Source: Cylindrotheca closterium
Taxonomy: Eukaryota; Bacillariophyta; Bacillariophyceae; Bacillariales; Bacillariaceae
Length of the DNA stretch: 64,000 nt
Direction: 5' to 3'
NCBI GenBank assembly: GCA_933822405.4
Contig: CAKOGP040001792.1
Location: 124,001 to 188,000 of the forward strand
Below the pieces are notes generated by a model, which was not told the DNA's origin, ran no database searches, and saw nothing but the letters and a program-made list of their open reading frames with translations. Below are positions 41,375 to 52,469 of this stretch, piece after piece; position 1 is the stretch's first letter; every line of letters begins with the position of its first letter. A program made the translations under genes and the position numbers.

Positions 41375-41850
41375 AAAGAAGTAAGGACCAACAGATTTTG
41401 TATGTCTTCCAACTACCTAAACTTTTACTGCCGGTAGGAAATCACTTTCGTTTTTTTTGAGCAACCAGAAGGCTGTTCTTCGAAGCGCGGGGTTCGGGAA
41501 GCAAACTTGAAGTGTGTCTCGTGAGATGTCGCGATGTCTCATCATGTTCGCCTTCCTGATGAAAGAAGGACGAGGCTCAATCTAGCACTGTTGATGGACG
41601 GACGGAAGCGGGAAGTAAAATTTCTCCCACACGACAAGACTTCCGTTGATAGGGACGAACAACGGACGAGGGATTTTTCAATCCAGCGGGCCGTTGTCAA
41701 AGAGGACGTGCCGACGGCTCCAATTATGTAAATTTTCGGATTCAAACCGTGTGGCACGCGTCTTTCGAAACCAAACAACGGGATTTTGAACGCAGTGTGA
41801 CAACAGCAGCTCTCCCGTCACAATACCATATTCGGCACCAACACTTTGCC
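41375..41850. other. Divergent intergenic region upstream of the silaffin-like gene
   Basis: 476 bases between two start codons. An open frame continues 34 codons upstream of the silaffin-like ATG without a Met except a GTG, so it is read as leader. No other feature seen. Confidence 0.4.
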
Positions 41851-42355
41851 ATGATGGTCTCGACACACAAGCTGTCGCTTGTGATCCTGTTGATCAGTTT
41901 GGTCTCATTTAGTCTTGGGGCCAAGCTGGAAGAGAAAGATGACAAGCTTTCCGAGTTCTTTGAAGCTCGCGAAGGTCGTAAACTGAACGGATCGCCTCAG
42001 CTGTATTTCAACCATTTGTCGCGTACTGATGTTAGAGTTCAGGCTGGACATACTGGTGCTATCAGTGGACATATGCCTACAAACAGTGGACATATGCCTG
42101 TTCATCCACCAACCAATAGTGCCCACATGCCGGTTCATTCTCCAACCAACAGTGGACACATGCCTGTCCATATGCCCACTAACAGTGCTCACATGCCCGT
42201 TCATGCACCAACTAACAGCGCTCACATGCCCGTCCATATGCCTGTTCATGTACCTGATGACTGTGCCGACAGTGGCAAGGGTGGCAAGGGCAAGGGTGGC
42301 AAAGGAAGCAAGAAATCATGCAGCAAGAGTAACAAACGAATGGGTAAAGGAAAGG

Positions 42356-42391
<36 letters not shown>

Positions 42392-43359
42392 AAGGAAGTG
42401 GAAAGGGAAAGGGAAGTGGTAAAGGAGGAGGCAAGGGCATGGTTCACATGCCATCAATGCATCCAACTCCCCATCCGACTCATCCTCCAACGCACCCACC
42501 CACTCACCCACCCACTATGGCTCACGTTCCCGCTGGAAAGGGTAAAGGTGGCAAAGGCAAGGGGGGAAGCAGTAGTAGTAGTAGCGGCAAAGGAGGAAAG
42601 GGCGGAAAAGGCAAGGGTGGAAGTAGTAGTAGTGGCAAGGGTGGAAAAGGAAAGGGAGGTCGCATGTACCAATCTGATCACTATGTCGCACCCGTTCACG
42701 GTAGAGCTGGCGTTGATGAAGAGGATACCCCCGATTTGAACATTGCTCGCCAATCAAACATTCACCCTCTAGATGATGGTGCTAAATTTGATGGTGATGA
42801 GTACGAAATGCCCGAACACCACTACAACTTTGGTCCTCGAGATGCTGCTGATGGAGACGAGGATGAAGATGAGTACGAAATGCCCGAACATCATTACAAC
42901 TTTGGACCTCGAGATGCGGCTGACGGAGACGAGGATGAAGATGAGTACGTGATGCCCGAACATCATCACAACTACGATAAGAGTGATGAAGCAGATGCTG
43001 ATGCAGACGAGTACGAAATGCCTGAACACCATCACAACTTTCACCCTCTAGATGATACTGCCACCACAGCTACCTTTGATGGTGAGGATGAGTACGAAAT
43101 GCCTGAACATCATTACAACTATGAAAAGGATTCTGACGAGGATGAAGATGAGTACGTGATGCCCGAGCATCATCACAACTACGATAAGACTGATGGAGTA
43201 GATGCCGATGCAGACGAGTACGAAATGCCTGAACACCATTACAACTTTCACCCTCTAGATGATACTGCCACTACAGCCACCTTTGATGGCGAGGACGAGT
43301 ACGAAATGCCTGAACATCATTACAACTATCACCCTCTTGATGGTGACGACAGGAAATAA
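41851..43359 (+). CDS. Secreted silaffin/cingulin-like repeat protein (candidate biosilica protein)
   Basis: Single exon, 502 residues from the ATG that starts a clear signal peptide (MMVSTHKLSLVILLISLVSF, likely cut after LGA). Four low-complexity blocks follow. (1) About 70-132: seven or so SGHMP/SAHMPVH repeats. (2) About 140-205 and 228-270: GKGGKGKGG and Ser runs ([10 protein letters not shown]), the Lys-Ser composition of silaffins and cingulins. (3) Between them a HPTHPPTHPPT stretch. (4) About 310-502: eight copies of an acidic His/Tyr unit with core DEYEMPEHHYN, spaced by Asp/Glu-rich or PLDDTATTATFDGE linkers. Lys-Ser blocks in secreted diatom proteins are usually polyamine-modified and phosphorylated and bind silica; the His-acidic repeats could bind metal. 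Silica function is inferred from composition. Confidence 0.65.
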
Positions 43360-43580
43360 GTCCTTGATTTCCAGCTAGGATATGGGGATATTCGGGCCAT
43401 GGTTTGAAACTCCTTCTATGCCGTTTTGAAGGAGCAGTTGATTTTATTGAGCTCACAGTACATATGTATATGTTGTCTGGGGAAACAGAAATTCGCTACA
43501 TGCTAGCACTTTTTGGTGGTTGTTCGAAATAGTCTATTGGCGAGGCAATTGCTTCGCTGGCTGTTAGAGAATAGCTTGTT

Positions 43581-44491
43581 TCAATTTAAAGTACTAAGCA
43601 GTAGTTTATTGTCCAACCCTGTGGTTAGTTTCATTGTCAATAGGATGTTTGCGCCACCACGATCGCCCTTGGCGTTCTGGATGACTATTTCTCCCTGTAC
43701 TCTTAATGCACAAGGCAGTGGTATTGCCAGATTGACTCTTACTGCGTTTGTGAGTTGGTTTCTTGGGGCTACGAAAGGTTACAAACTCTAATAAAATACC
43801 AGAATGCATGAAAAAGGCAGCAGCATGTGAGAACACGTGACTGTAAAAAGTCCACGTGAGGTGGTGTTTTACCTTTTCACTTACCTGCCCACTGCAAGTC
43901 ATCGAGTACTCGCTTAATGTCTTGATTTGTAGAATTAGGTTGATCATTCTCCTTATTATCGCCATAGTCGTCGTCGTCGTCGTCATAGTCGTCTTTGATG
44001 CGGTAATGTGGTGGCTTGGAGACTTTGGACAAAGGATGACTGCTGTGGTGAGTCTCGTCGTTGAAATCGTATTCCGCCCTCGTTTCCGCAGCCACCGTGT
44101 TTTGGGCAATCACCAATTGGACTTCCATTTCTCTCAAGGACTGACGAATGGTCTCAATGGACAAATCGGAAACTCGGGTAGATGGAACGCGGGAAGGAGG
44201 AGGTACCATGATCGATGATTGGGTTCTTGGAGTAGTAGTATTGGTAGTGCTGCTGGATCGTGAGAGCACACCAATGCGGACCATGGGTACTTGGGGTTCT
44301 TCGTCTTCCACTGCTGTTACTGCTACTACCGACTGTTGTCGTTTTTCAACAGCAACAGTAGCAGCTGGTTTGTTCTTGTTGTTGTTTCTACCACTACCAC
44401 CAACGCCATGCTTCCAAGAATGAGGAGATAACGACGAAAACATGGAATCCGTACTCTTGTTTGAAACTTTGGCATTATTCTCAAGATCCAT
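43581..44491 (-). CDS. Unrecognised protein, two exons
   Basis: Exons 44491-43885 and 43768-43581 with a 116-bp intron (43769-43884). The first in-frame ATG (MDLENNAKV) gives about 264 residues; the open frame runs 25 codons further upstream to a GTG. Exon 1 is Ser/Asn/Pro-rich with a helical SDLSIETIRQSLREMEVQLV (about residue 110), an acidic Asp run (about 175-185) and ends DDLQWAG at a GTAAGT donor. The proposed exon 2 reads VRVNLAIPLPCALRVQGEIV then VIQNAKGDRGGANILLTMKL and stops. It looks protein-like, but the splice is predicted by eye and the frame would otherwise stop two codons after the donor. No family recognised. Confidence 0.55.
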
Positions 44492-44838
44492 CCAGAGACA
44501 AAGTGACGATCCTTTGTCTCTGGTCCAAGAAAGATACACCTTCTTTCTGTCCGTTGAAGGATACACATCATCAATGTATCAATGTATTCGTTGGCTGAAT
44601 CGTTCTTCCAAAATATTAGTGAAAGATATTCAATGATCTCAGTCGACTGAGCCGACTCTACGGAATCCATCCAAACATTGCATCAAACGTGAGAGCACAA
44701 TAATGCAGTATACATATCAAACGCCCAACCACTTTGATTGCTTTCAGCTTGCTTTCCTACGCACGCACACACACACAAAGACATACAAAGCTCCATCAAC
44801 AGCACCACACTCTGTAAAGTAACAAACTAAACTATAGA
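44492..44838. promoter_or_regulatory. Divergent upstream region, unknown gene / RPC7
   Basis: 347 bases between the two chosen start codons; the left ~75 bp is open in the minus-strand gene's frame. A short ACAC run lies near 44765. No other feature. Confidence 0.3.
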
Positions 44839-45540
44839 ATGTCAGGAAGAGGACGCGGACGCGGACGAGGCCGTGGCGCACCGCCTTCGGGAGCCCGTTT
44901 GCTCTTGCAACGATCCGCCCAAGAAGCCGGACTTGGTTCCTCCAGTCTCAAGGCCATTTCAGACATTACCAAACCTGCTCTTTTTCCGGACTACGAGTGG
45001 CATTCGTCGGGAAGACAACTGAACCAACCTCCAATCGTTACCAATAGTCGAGCGGAACAGCAAAAGACTTCCTCGCTAAACTACTTGATTCGCAAGTCGA
45101 GGGACATACAGCATCGCTTTCAGAACTCTCCCAACTATGTGCGGCCCACCCAAGAAGTAGACGTGAATCGATACGGCAAGCGACAGAGACCAATGGAACC
45201 GGATGTATATTTCCTCTCTCAAGTTGGGAAACTAGGGGATCCTCTCTATTTCCCACCCGAGCTCTTGACCAAGGATCGGGCGTTGGGTCGTGGCGACGAC
45301 GAGGGTGTCGCCACCAAGAAAATGACCTTGGAGGAAATGGCCCAAAACGAATTGACACAGCGTCGGCAGGCAGCCGAAAGCAAAAAAGAGAACGCGGATG
45401 ACGATGCGGACATGGCGGACGAGTTGAATCTCCCAGAGGAGGACAATGAAGCGGAAGAAGTGGATGATTACATTACGAATTATTACGCCAGTGATGATGA
45501 CGATGGTAATAGTTCCGATGGTGGGGAGCCAACCTTTTAG
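44839..45540 (+). CDS. RNA polymerase III subunit RPC7/Rpc31 (POLR3G-like)
   Basis: Single exon, 233 residues. Family layout is complete: a GRGRGRGRG N-terminus, then the short PALFPDYEW block (family consensus has P-LFPD), a central helical region (NYLIRKSRDIQHRFQNSPNY) and a very acidic C-terminal tail rich in Asp/Glu/Asn ending in SDDDDGNSSDGGEPTF. RPC7 is part of the Pol III-specific RPC3-RPC6-RPC7 heterotrimer needed for initiation at tRNA and 5S genes. Recognition rests on the N-terminal and central blocks, since the tail is low-complexity. Divergent from the unknown gene at 43581-44491. Confidence 0.8.
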   Translation: MSGRGRGRGRGRGAPPSGARLLLQRSAQEAGLGSSSLKAISDITKPALFPDYEWHSSGRQLNQPPIVTNSRAEQQKTSSLNYLIRKSRDIQHRFQNSPNYVRPTQEVDVNRYGKRQRPMEPDVYFLSQVGKLGDPLYFPPELLTKDRALGRGDDEGVATKKMTLEEMAQNELTQRRQAAESKKENADDDADMADELNLPEEDNEAEEVDDYITNYYASDDDDGNSSDGGEPTF

Positions 45541-45903
45541 GCTGGTAGGTCTTGTACACGCACTTTCTACAACCAATCTTTCGACGAATCCTTCCATTGT
45601 TCTGCGCTCCAAATACCGGTATTGTAAATTAATGAAAAGAGTTATTATCACCGTATACCTGATTTGATTTCGGCACACGAGTATTCTTTGTTTGTCATTG
45701 TAGTATACTAGTATTCTCGCATCAGTCAGATAGAAACACAACAAAAGTACTTATGGTGGTACGTGGCAATACAGTAATGTAACCAAGCCTGCCAGTATTT
45801 TGTTTGTATCTACCATGTATTATATCGTACTATATCATAACACACCACGGTAGTATTCTTATAATATATTACTATATATAGGTACTATTTCATACTACTA
45901 TTA
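45541..45903. other. Convergent intergenic region
   Basis: 363 AT-rich bases between the stops of RPC7 and the plastid membrane protein. TACAGTA at 45770-45776 and TA-rich runs (about 45850-45895); probably holds both 3' UTRs. No gene seen. Confidence 0.5.
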
Positions 45904-46635
45904 TTATGGCAGAGGATAATTGGCCGCTGCACTTCGATAGAATCTCCAGCCCAGTAGCACAATGCCTTCAAAAAAGCAGTCATTGATGCCTTCCACCAAG
46001 GCACGGTATATTCGAATGTCGGTCTCTACGGAATCTCCCACTTGAACGTATCCCCCAAGCTCTGTATACAAATCCCATTGGGTGGCCAATATCAGCAAGC
46101 CTACCGAAAAGGCACCGGCCTTGGCTGTTTGCAATAGCACAGTTCCAGCATCTCCGGCAAAAGCCTTGCGTTCGTACCCTTTCGAGGCCAAGGCTCCCAG
46201 AATCCAACAGCAGGCCAATCCCGCCCCATGAATGAGGGTCGGCGCCAAGAAGGATCCCCGGGGCAATTGATTCCACAAAATGCCACTGCTAAACAAGGGA
46301 TTGGCCCAGGATGGAAAGGGAGATTGGAGGGCCGCCAACCAAAAGAGTTGCAGGGAGGGTGCCACCACTTGGGCCAACCCGGCTTCGGTCAAGGGCAACC
46401 AGGGATCATCGATGACTGGTTTGGTGAAGCGTTCCAATAAAGAGGAAGAAGATTCGTCGTTATTTGGTGGCTGATTTTGATTATTTTGAGAAAAGAGTCG
46501 TTCATGGTGGTGTTGCTGCGTAAGAATCATGATGTTGGAGGGTGTTGTGAGTGGTAGCACAAAGGCTGTCGCTGAATAAAAGCATGTGCTGCCAATGATC
46601 AAAGCGAACAAAAGGATACTCTGCGACGTGTTCAT
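45904..46635 (-). CDS. Plastid-targeted multi-span membrane protein, unknown function
   Basis: Single exon, 243 residues. The N-terminus is a signal peptide (ILLFALIIGSTCFYSATA) followed by FVLP, an ASAFAP-like plastid-import motif. The mature part has about four hydrophobic segments: LQLFWLAALQSPFPSW, LIHGAGLACCWILGALA, AGAFSVGLLILATQW and GIVLLGWRFY. No catalytic motif and no named family recognised. The absence of repeats and good sequence complexity make it a credible conserved protein. Head-to-head with the Thr/Gly repeat gene at 47238. Confidence 0.7.
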   Translation of the reverse strand: MNTSQSILLFALIIGSTCFYSATAFVLPLTTPSNIMILTQQHHHERLFSQNNQNQPPNNDESSSSLLERFTKPVIDDPWLPLTEAGLAQVVAPSLQLFWLAALQSPFPSWANPLFSSGILWNQLPRGSFLAPTLIHGAGLACCWILGALASKGYERKAFAGDAGTVLLQTAKAGAFSVGLLILATQWDLYTELGGYVQVGDSVETDIRIYRALVEGINDCFFEGIVLLGWRFYRSAAANYPLP

Positions 46636-47237
46636 TTCTGTATAGTAGACAATGTATGTCTATCAGTGTTTCTCGTTGTCCTTACAGTAGTGTTTAAAAC
46701 AAGAAGAGACCGCAAAGTGAAAGTGAGTCAGTCAGTTGGGACTATTTCAGTTTGACATCACTGTACTCGAACCAGTCAAAAGCAGTCTTGGAAACCTGTG
46801 ATCCACACACAAGTTGGCAGTCTTGTAGAGCCTGTAAACAAAGGAGGGAACGCCAGGCCAGCCATCAAACGGCTAAGCACCAATTTTTTGGGTGCCACTC
46901 CCTCTGCTTGAAAAAGACCCGCTAACGGCTCGATCCGTGACAGTCCACCAAGTGAGTCTGGTCACACCGACGAAAAAGCCAATTCAAGGGGATTGTGGGT
47001 CCATCCTTTAATCGTACATTGACATTATACTCCACCAAGTACGAGACGAGTACTCGCTTGTGAAGTTACTTGACTCAGACCACAAATATTTCACTTCACT
47101 GTCTCGCTGTTACAGATCAGAATTTTAATTCAATTGCTTGATTCATTGATTCATTCATTTATTGATTCATTCATTCATCAGATCAGCAATCAAACACAAC
47201 AACAACAACAACTACAACTATAACGACTACAACTACA
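46636..47237. promoter_or_regulatory. Divergent intergenic region
   Basis: 602 bases between two start codons. TACAGTA at 46683-46689, 48 bp upstream of the minus-strand start. ATTC/ATTG repeats at about 47135-47180 and an AACA/ACTACA run before the plus-strand ATG. No RNA gene could be supported. Confidence 0.35.
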
Positions 47238-48689
47238 ATGTACACTCGCAATGGAAGTATTTTCGTGCTAGCCCTAGCAGTGCTAGCGTCCACAACATCC
47301 ACAGCCAATGCACGCACCCGAGGATTGTCCCAACAAACACCATCCCTCCGCGAACGACCTGCCCGTCAAGCCATGGAATCCGTTGTCCAACTCGAAGAAC
47401 GACGAACATGCGTTCCCTTTAGCGAAGTCACCAACATTTCCATTGAAGCCCGCTATGCTCAATTGGCAGAGGGATGCTCGCCCGAGGCTTGTTCCGGAGC
47501 CACTAGCTGTTGTCGTGTCTTGGGCAATGGCCTCGTCTGCGATGCCACTAATGCGTATCCCTTTTCGGCCTGTGTCTGTAACGATTACACCCGCACACGA
47601 TCTCCGACACGAGCTCCCAGTTCGACACCACCACCTGCACCTACCCCAACTAATCCTCCTATTAATACTGGTGGTGATTCTACTGGTGGAACTGATAGTG
47701 GTACTGATAATGGTGGAACTGATACTGGTGGCACTGATACTGGTGGAGACAATGGATCTACTGGTGGCGACAACACTGATACTGGTGGTTCTACTGGCGG
47801 AAACACTGGCGGAGACAGTGGATCCGATACTGGTGGAAATACCGGAGGCGACACTGATGGAAGCACTGGTGGCAACACTGATGGAAGCACTGGTGGCAAC
47901 ACTGGTGGAAGCACTGGTGGCAACACTGATGGAAGCACTGGTGGCAACACTGGTGGAAGCACTGGTGGCAACACTGGTGGAAGCACTGGTGGCAACACTG
48001 GTGGAAGTACCGGAGGCAACACTGGTGGAAACACTGGTGGAAGTACCGGAGGCAACACTGGTGGAAACACAGGTGGGGAAACTGGTGGAAACACTGGTGG
48101 AGACAACGGAAGCACCAATGGCGAAACTGGTGGAAACACTGATGGTAACACTGGGCATGCAACCGATAATGAAAGCGACAACACGGATAACTCCAATACC
48201 GACACTAGCGGCAACACCGATGGTGGTGGTGCGTTTGATCAAATCAACAAGAATGCCGAAAGCGCTCCGGAAGACGATGACAAATGGTGGATGGATCCCG
48301 TCCTCATGGGAGGTGTTGGTGCCGGTGTCTTGGTCTTGTGCATCGGTGTTTTGATGCTCACACACAAATTCCGAAAGGAAACTGCCAGGCCCCGCCGGTC
48401 TCGTCCCGTCAAATCCTTGGCGGCAGGAGACGGCAATGCTGGTGGCGACCGACGCATCGACCAACACGTCGAGTTGGAATCGGTCCAATCCGATTACGAA
48501 TTGAACGAACTACCACCGGCCGACGAAGAAGAGTTTTCGCAATCGCACCAGTCCCAACAATCCAAAAAGAATGACAACAAATGCTGTCAAACGCCCCAAG
48601 CCTGCAATGACTTTGGCAGCTGGATGGACACCATGTGTGCTCCCAAGCGGGCGAGGTCCTACGACACCAAAGACACGGCGAACTTGTAG
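47238..48689 (+). CDS. Type I membrane protein with Cys-rich domain and Thr-Gly-Gly repeats
   Basis: Single exon, 483 residues. Signal peptide (NGSIFVLALAVLASTTSTANA). A Cys-rich module spans about residues 52-115 with eight or nine cysteines (CSPEACSGATSCCRVLGNG, then CDATNAYPFSACVCND). A Pro/Thr hinge follows, then about 200 residues of GGNTGGSTGG-type repeats (about 150-310) that could be heavily O-glycosylated. A single membrane segment (about 355-375, GGVGAGVLVLCIGVLMLTHK) is followed by a ~100-residue cytoplasmic tail. The layout is that of a cell-surface or cell-wall-associated protein with an external globular head on a stalk. The Cys module is not one I can name. Confidence 0.7.
   Translation: MYTRNGSIFVLALAVLASTTSTANARTRGLSQQTPSLRERPARQAMESVVQLEERRTCVPFSEVTNISIEARYAQLAEGCSPEACSGATSCCRVLGNGLVCDATNAYPFSACVCNDYTRTRSPTRAPSSTPPPAPTPTNPPINTGGDSTGGTDSGTDNGGTDTGGTDTGGDNGSTGGDNTDTGGSTGGNTGGDSGSDTGGNTGGDTDGSTGGNTDGSTGGNTGGSTGGNTDGSTGGNTGGSTGGNTGGSTGGNTGGSTGGNTGGNTGGSTGGNTGGNTGGETGGNTGGDNGSTNGETGGNTDGNTGHATDNESDNTDNSNTDTSGNTDGGGAFDQINKNAESAPEDDDKWWMDPVLMGGVGAGVLVLCIGVLMLTHKFRKETARPRRSRPVKSLAAGDGNAGGDRRIDQHVELESVQSDYELNELPPADEEEFSQSHQSQQSKKNDNKCCQTPQACNDFGSWMDTMCAPKRARSYDTKDTANL
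47790..48150 (+). repeat. Coding minisatellite, GGTGG(C/A)A(A/G)CACT type
   Basis: 12-base units encoding Thr-Gly-Gly-Asn/Ser, organised in 24-base higher-order units (alternating GGCAACACTGGTGGAAGCACT-like, shown here only by its first bases GGCAACACTGGTGG). In-frame throughout, so copy-number change preserves the reading frame. Confidence 0.85.
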
Positions 48690-49424
48690 TAGTCGTGGTT
48701 TGCTTTGGTTGGTACCCACCCTGTACTCTTAGTATTACATTCTATATATATGTCCTACCTGTTCCAAGATGATGATGATACATATACTTTTAAAAAAATT
48801 AAACTTTATTGATCAATACATATTAACTGCTAGGACCAGAATGAATCAATCAATCAATCATCTGTCGCAACCCAACCTACTATCGATACACAGCTGCTTG
48901 CAAAATTACTGCAAGGACACCCTAGTATAGGTAGAAGTAGTTCTTCTATATTTTAGAATACTCTGCAAATGACAAGTCATCAAATCATAATCATCATAGC
49001 ATCTTTCCCATTATCATCATCATTGCCACTCAATTCATGAAACAAGAGAGGATGAACGCACACATGTTCGTTCTTGGCAACAATTTGCAATGCTTGCAGG
49101 GAAATCAATCAATCAATCAATCAATCAATAAAGCCCAACGCAACACCAGTAAGTAGGAAAGCTCAAAAATGCTTCAAATCGATAATCAAACGTCATTCGC
49201 TGGTCAGAGTACCACCATAATATATATTTCAACACCCACCATTTGGGAAATAGACCAAGTCAGTTGTTGTTGTTGTAGTATTGGAGAAGGAGAAGGAGTA
49301 CCAACAAGTAGTATGGCTTGACTTAATAGGTAGGTCAACTTCCAAATGAATGGATTCCATTCCCCCAACTTCCACACGCAAAGCGGTCGCTTGATTCATT
49401 CATTCTCGAATGTATTCCACACAA
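48690..49424. other. Convergent intergenic region with tetranucleotide repeats
   Basis: 735 bases between the stops of the Thr/Gly repeat gene and UPF1. Contains AATC runs at about 48843-48863 and 49105-49130, a CATCAT run near 48990-49020 and a GGAGAA run near 49280. No gene seen. Confidence 0.55.
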
Positions 49425-52400
49425 CTAGGGGCCTCCCACGTAATATCCAACATTTGGACCACGGTCGTTTCCTCCAGCATAGCGGTTAGTGTTGATACTT
49501 CCACTAAATTGTGAGCCACTGAAAGCACTATCGCCTCCGACACTACTGGCATCGTCCCCGGGGTGATCTCCATAACTTGGTAGTGGGGCAAATTTGGGAA
49601 TGGGCAAGCCGTTTCCACTGTAATTCACATCGCTGTCATTGTTGTTTCCTTCAGAAGCATTGTTGTATCGTGAATCAAAGCGAGAATCTGCTTGTCCATC
49701 CTTGCGCTTTCCACGTCTGCCAGCACCCACATTGAAGCCTCGGGCCACCTGCTGATCCTTCCCCCCATCTCTGCGGTCTTCCCAACGGCCATCCCAGCCA
49801 CCTCGGGCAAGTGCAGTGAAGGCATATCGTGAATCGCTGGCTGGATTGCGACGAGGTCTAGCAAAAGTCATGAAACTTGGCTGCAAGTTGTTCAATGGGC
49901 CTTCGACTAGACAATCGTACTCCTTAAAGTGCAACAAGAGTGCTGCCCAGAGCGCATTTTTGCTCAAGACACGAGGGTTACCCAACAAAATGATTCCCAA
50001 ACGAGCTCGAGTCAAAGCCACATTAAGACGACGAGGATCCGACAAGAATCCAATACCTTGCGTCTCACTGGAACGGACACAAGAAACCAAAATATAGTCC
50101 TTCTCACGACCCTGAAAAGCATCGACAGAAGCTACTTCAATTGCCTCATAAAGCGCACTGGTCAACATGCCTGAACGACGCATATACTCCGAAACATATT
50201 TCTTTTGTCCATCATACGGTGTAATGACACCAATTTGAGCTGGAGTGACTCCCATTCGCAAGAGGTAGGTTACCACTTTTTCCACATAGGACGCTTCGGT
50301 TCGATTGAGGTAGGAGGTTCCCGAAGCTGAAATTTCTTCCATTCCAGAAATGGAATAGAAAAACATGGGCTTGCTGGGGACTGGCCATGGAAAGTCCTCT
50401 TTTCCAGAGAAACCTGGCAAATTCAGGAGTTGACGATCCGTTTCGGTGACACCATTTTGCAGACTTCCTTCGTAGAACATGTTGGAGGGAAATTCGGAAA
50501 GAGCTGGGTGCATACGATACTGCACTTGCAACCGAATGGGACGGTTTCCGACCAGCACCAAACGTTCAAACATACTTTGGGTGAGCCCTGCCTTTGCAGC
50601 TGCCTTGCACATGACAACTGGTCCCAATTGACAGTGATCTCCCACAAATATCACCTGCTTCGCTCCCATGGCAATTGGAATGAGCGCCTCGGCTTCAATA
50701 GCTTGAGTGGCCTCATCAATCAAGACTTGACGGAATCGAAAGTTTTTGAGACGGGGATCTCCTGCACCGACACAAGTACAACAAATCACATCAGCGGCCT
50801 GAAGAATTTCTCGCTCGGTGCGGTTTCTCAACGAGCGGTACTTCTTTTGGTCTCTCTCTGACAAGTCTCCAATTTCATCCTTGAGGCGCTGCAACTTATT
50901 GAATTCGTCTCCGGCGGCTTGTGGGACCATAATGTGCAAACAAAGGTGATCCACAGAAGAATTGGTTGCCTCTCGAGTCTTGGAAGCCAATCGCACCACA
51001 CGCAAACCCGAGGAAGCAATCTTTTCGGTCAATTGATCGACTGCAACGTTGGACGGTGCTGTGACCAAGACTTGCCCCATGTTTTGCTTGGTCAAATGAT
51101 ACACCAACGTCGCTGATGTGACTGTCTTTCCAGTTCCAGGCGGCCCTTGAATCAAACTCAATGGTCTTTGGAGGACTGTGGATACTGCCTCAATCTGCGA
51201 CTCGTTGAGTGGCGGCAACCCTGGAACTGAAAAGTCTTCCTTTGGTGATGGTAGCTTTGCCGTAGCGATGCATTGATCTTCGACTGGATGGCCGAGCAAT
51301 TTGTGGTAAATGTAGCCAGTCACACTGGTATCATCAATGGCAAAGGTCTTCATTGCATTTTGCATGCGATCGTAGGACGTTGATTTCCAAATGTATTCCA
51401 CAATGTAATCATCAAAAATTTGGTCTGGAACGTTGCCCAAGGTGCGGAGCTCGAGTTCGACGTCACCATCTTGAATACCCTTGACATAGCCAACGCCTTC
51501 CCACTTGCGGCCATATAGGTATTGAGCACCTTCTCCCAATTTGAGTCGGAGTTCGTCCCCCACCATGATTCTGGATTGTTCCACTGCCATGCGGTGAAAG
51601 GCAAAGGTAGCAACATTCTTTCCAGCCAAGGACTTGTCCCAACGAACGGAAATGGATTCTTCGGTAAGACTTTCCTTGATTTGACGATCGTAGTCGGCTT
51701 CAATCTTGACGAGTGGTGCGAGAACGTTTTGATAATGAAATCCATCTTCGTACTGCAAGAGTGTGGGTGCCATTTCCTCGTCATCGGCAACTTCTGGTCG
51801 ATCCAAGTCCGCAAATCTAGCATCCGGTTCCTTTTTCCAGAGTTCCTCCATCTTGGTCATTTGAGCTTGAGAAATATCACGAGCCCTTAGCAAGTGCTTA
51901 TCCGAGGGCGCCTTTACCAACCAGGGGAGGAACTTTCGATCTTGAATGAGGGGATGCCATTGAGCTAGTTCCCAGTCCATATCCTTGAGTGCTGGAACGG
52001 TCTCGACACAGACGCGGCAGAGAAGGACCACAACGGAAGAACTAGAGGCTGGCACAAATCCCAGCAAAAAGACATTTTTGCTTCCGCAGTTGTAACACTC
52101 CAAGACAGTGTCGCCTAAAGGAGACTCTGGGTGCAATCGCACTTGATGTGATCTACTTCTCACCAAGTGGTGTACCAGGTGGGATCCACCACTTCCTACG
52201 GCAGCATTGCAGAACCACTTGTTGGTTTCCACACAGAGTGCCACGCAGGATTGATCGTAAATGCCGCAGTATCGACAGGAATGTTCCGGCAAGTTTTCCT
52301 CATCATAATGATCCAATGTGTACAATTCACCTTCGTCCTCATCGTCCTCCTCGTCGTCTTCTGAACCTTCCTCATCTGAAACATCTGAAACTGCATCTTC

Positions 52401-52469
52401 TTCTTCCTCTTCTTCTTCGCTGTCGTTGAAGCTCACGGGAGCTGATTCTCCTTCCGTTTGAACCGTCAT
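49425..52469 (-). CDS. UPF1: UPF1/SMG2 RNA helicase of nonsense-mediated decay
   Basis: Single exon, 1014 residues from the ATG at 52469 (MTVQTEGES); an open extension upstream starts at a TTG-type codon and is not used. Acidic N-terminus (residues 17-50). The CH zinc domain spans about 62-165, with [18 protein letters not shown], then CNAAV, HHLV and CYNCGS supplying Cys/His ligands for UPF2 binding. The SF1 helicase core follows: Walker [10 protein letters not shown] (about 440), motif [10 protein letters not shown] (about 585), [28 protein letters not shown] and NVALTRAR. The C-terminus is Gly/Asn/Arg-rich. UPF1 is the ATP-driven helicase that triggers decay of mRNAs with premature stops. 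Intronless despite its length. Confidence 0.97.
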   Translation of the reverse strand: MTVQTEGESAPVSFNDSEEEEEEEDAVSDVSDEEGSEDDEEDDEDEGELYTLDHYDEENLPEHSCRYCGIYDQSCVALCVETNKWFCNAAVGSGGSHLVHHLVRSRSHQVRLHPESPLGDTVLECYNCGSKNVFLLGFVPASSSSVVVLLCRVCVETVPALKDMDWELAQWHPLIQDRKFLPWLVKAPSDKHLLRARDISQAQMTKMEELWKKEPDARFADLDRPEVADDEEMAPTLLQYEDGFHYQNVLAPLVKIEADYDRQIKESLTEESISVRWDKSLAGKNVATFAFHRMAVEQSRIMVGDELRLKLGEGAQYLYGRKWEGVGYVKGIQDGDVELELRTLGNVPDQIFDDYIVEYIWKSTSYDRMQNAMKTFAIDDTSVTGYIYHKLLGHPVEDQCIATAKLPSPKEDFSVPGLPPLNESQIEAVSTVLQRPLSLIQGPPGTGKTVTSATLVYHLTKQNMGQVLVTAPSNVAVDQLTEKIASSGLRVVRLASKTREATNSSVDHLCLHIMVPQAAGDEFNKLQRLKDEIGDLSERDQKKYRSLRNRTEREILQAADVICCTCVGAGDPRLKNFRFRQVLIDEATQAIEAEALIPIAMGAKQVIFVGDHCQLGPVVMCKAAAKAGLTQSMFERLVLVGNRPIRLQVQYRMHPALSEFPSNMFYEGSLQNGVTETDRQLLNLPGFSGKEDFPWPVPSKPMFFYSISGMEEISASGTSYLNRTEASYVEKVVTYLLRMGVTPAQIGVITPYDGQKKYVSEYMRRSGMLTSALYEAIEVASVDAFQGREKDYILVSCVRSSETQGIGFLSDPRRLNVALTRARLGIILLGNPRVLSKNALWAALLLHFKEYDCLVEGPLNNLQPSFMTFARPRRNPASDSRYAFTALARGGWDGRWEDRRDGGKDQQVARGFNVGAGRRGKRKDGQADSRFDSRYNNASEGNNNDSDVNYSGNGLPIPKFAPLPSYGDHPGDDASSVGGDSAFSGSQFSGSINTNRYAGGNDRGPNVGYYVGGP

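Noticed and set aside
43513..43791. Plus-strand small frame beyond the silaffin-like gene
   Set aside because: It begins at a non-conserved start and overlaps the more plausible minus-strand terminal exon.
47790..48150. Regularly spaced repeats that could resemble a CRISPR array
   Set aside because: Units are 12/24 bp with no unique spacers, in frame within a coding region; it is a coding minisatellite.
47283..48488. Long minus-strand open frame opposite the Thr/Gly repeat gene
   Set aside because: Shadow of the low-complexity repeat; it yields only Ser/Thr/Val runs and has no start or conserved feature.
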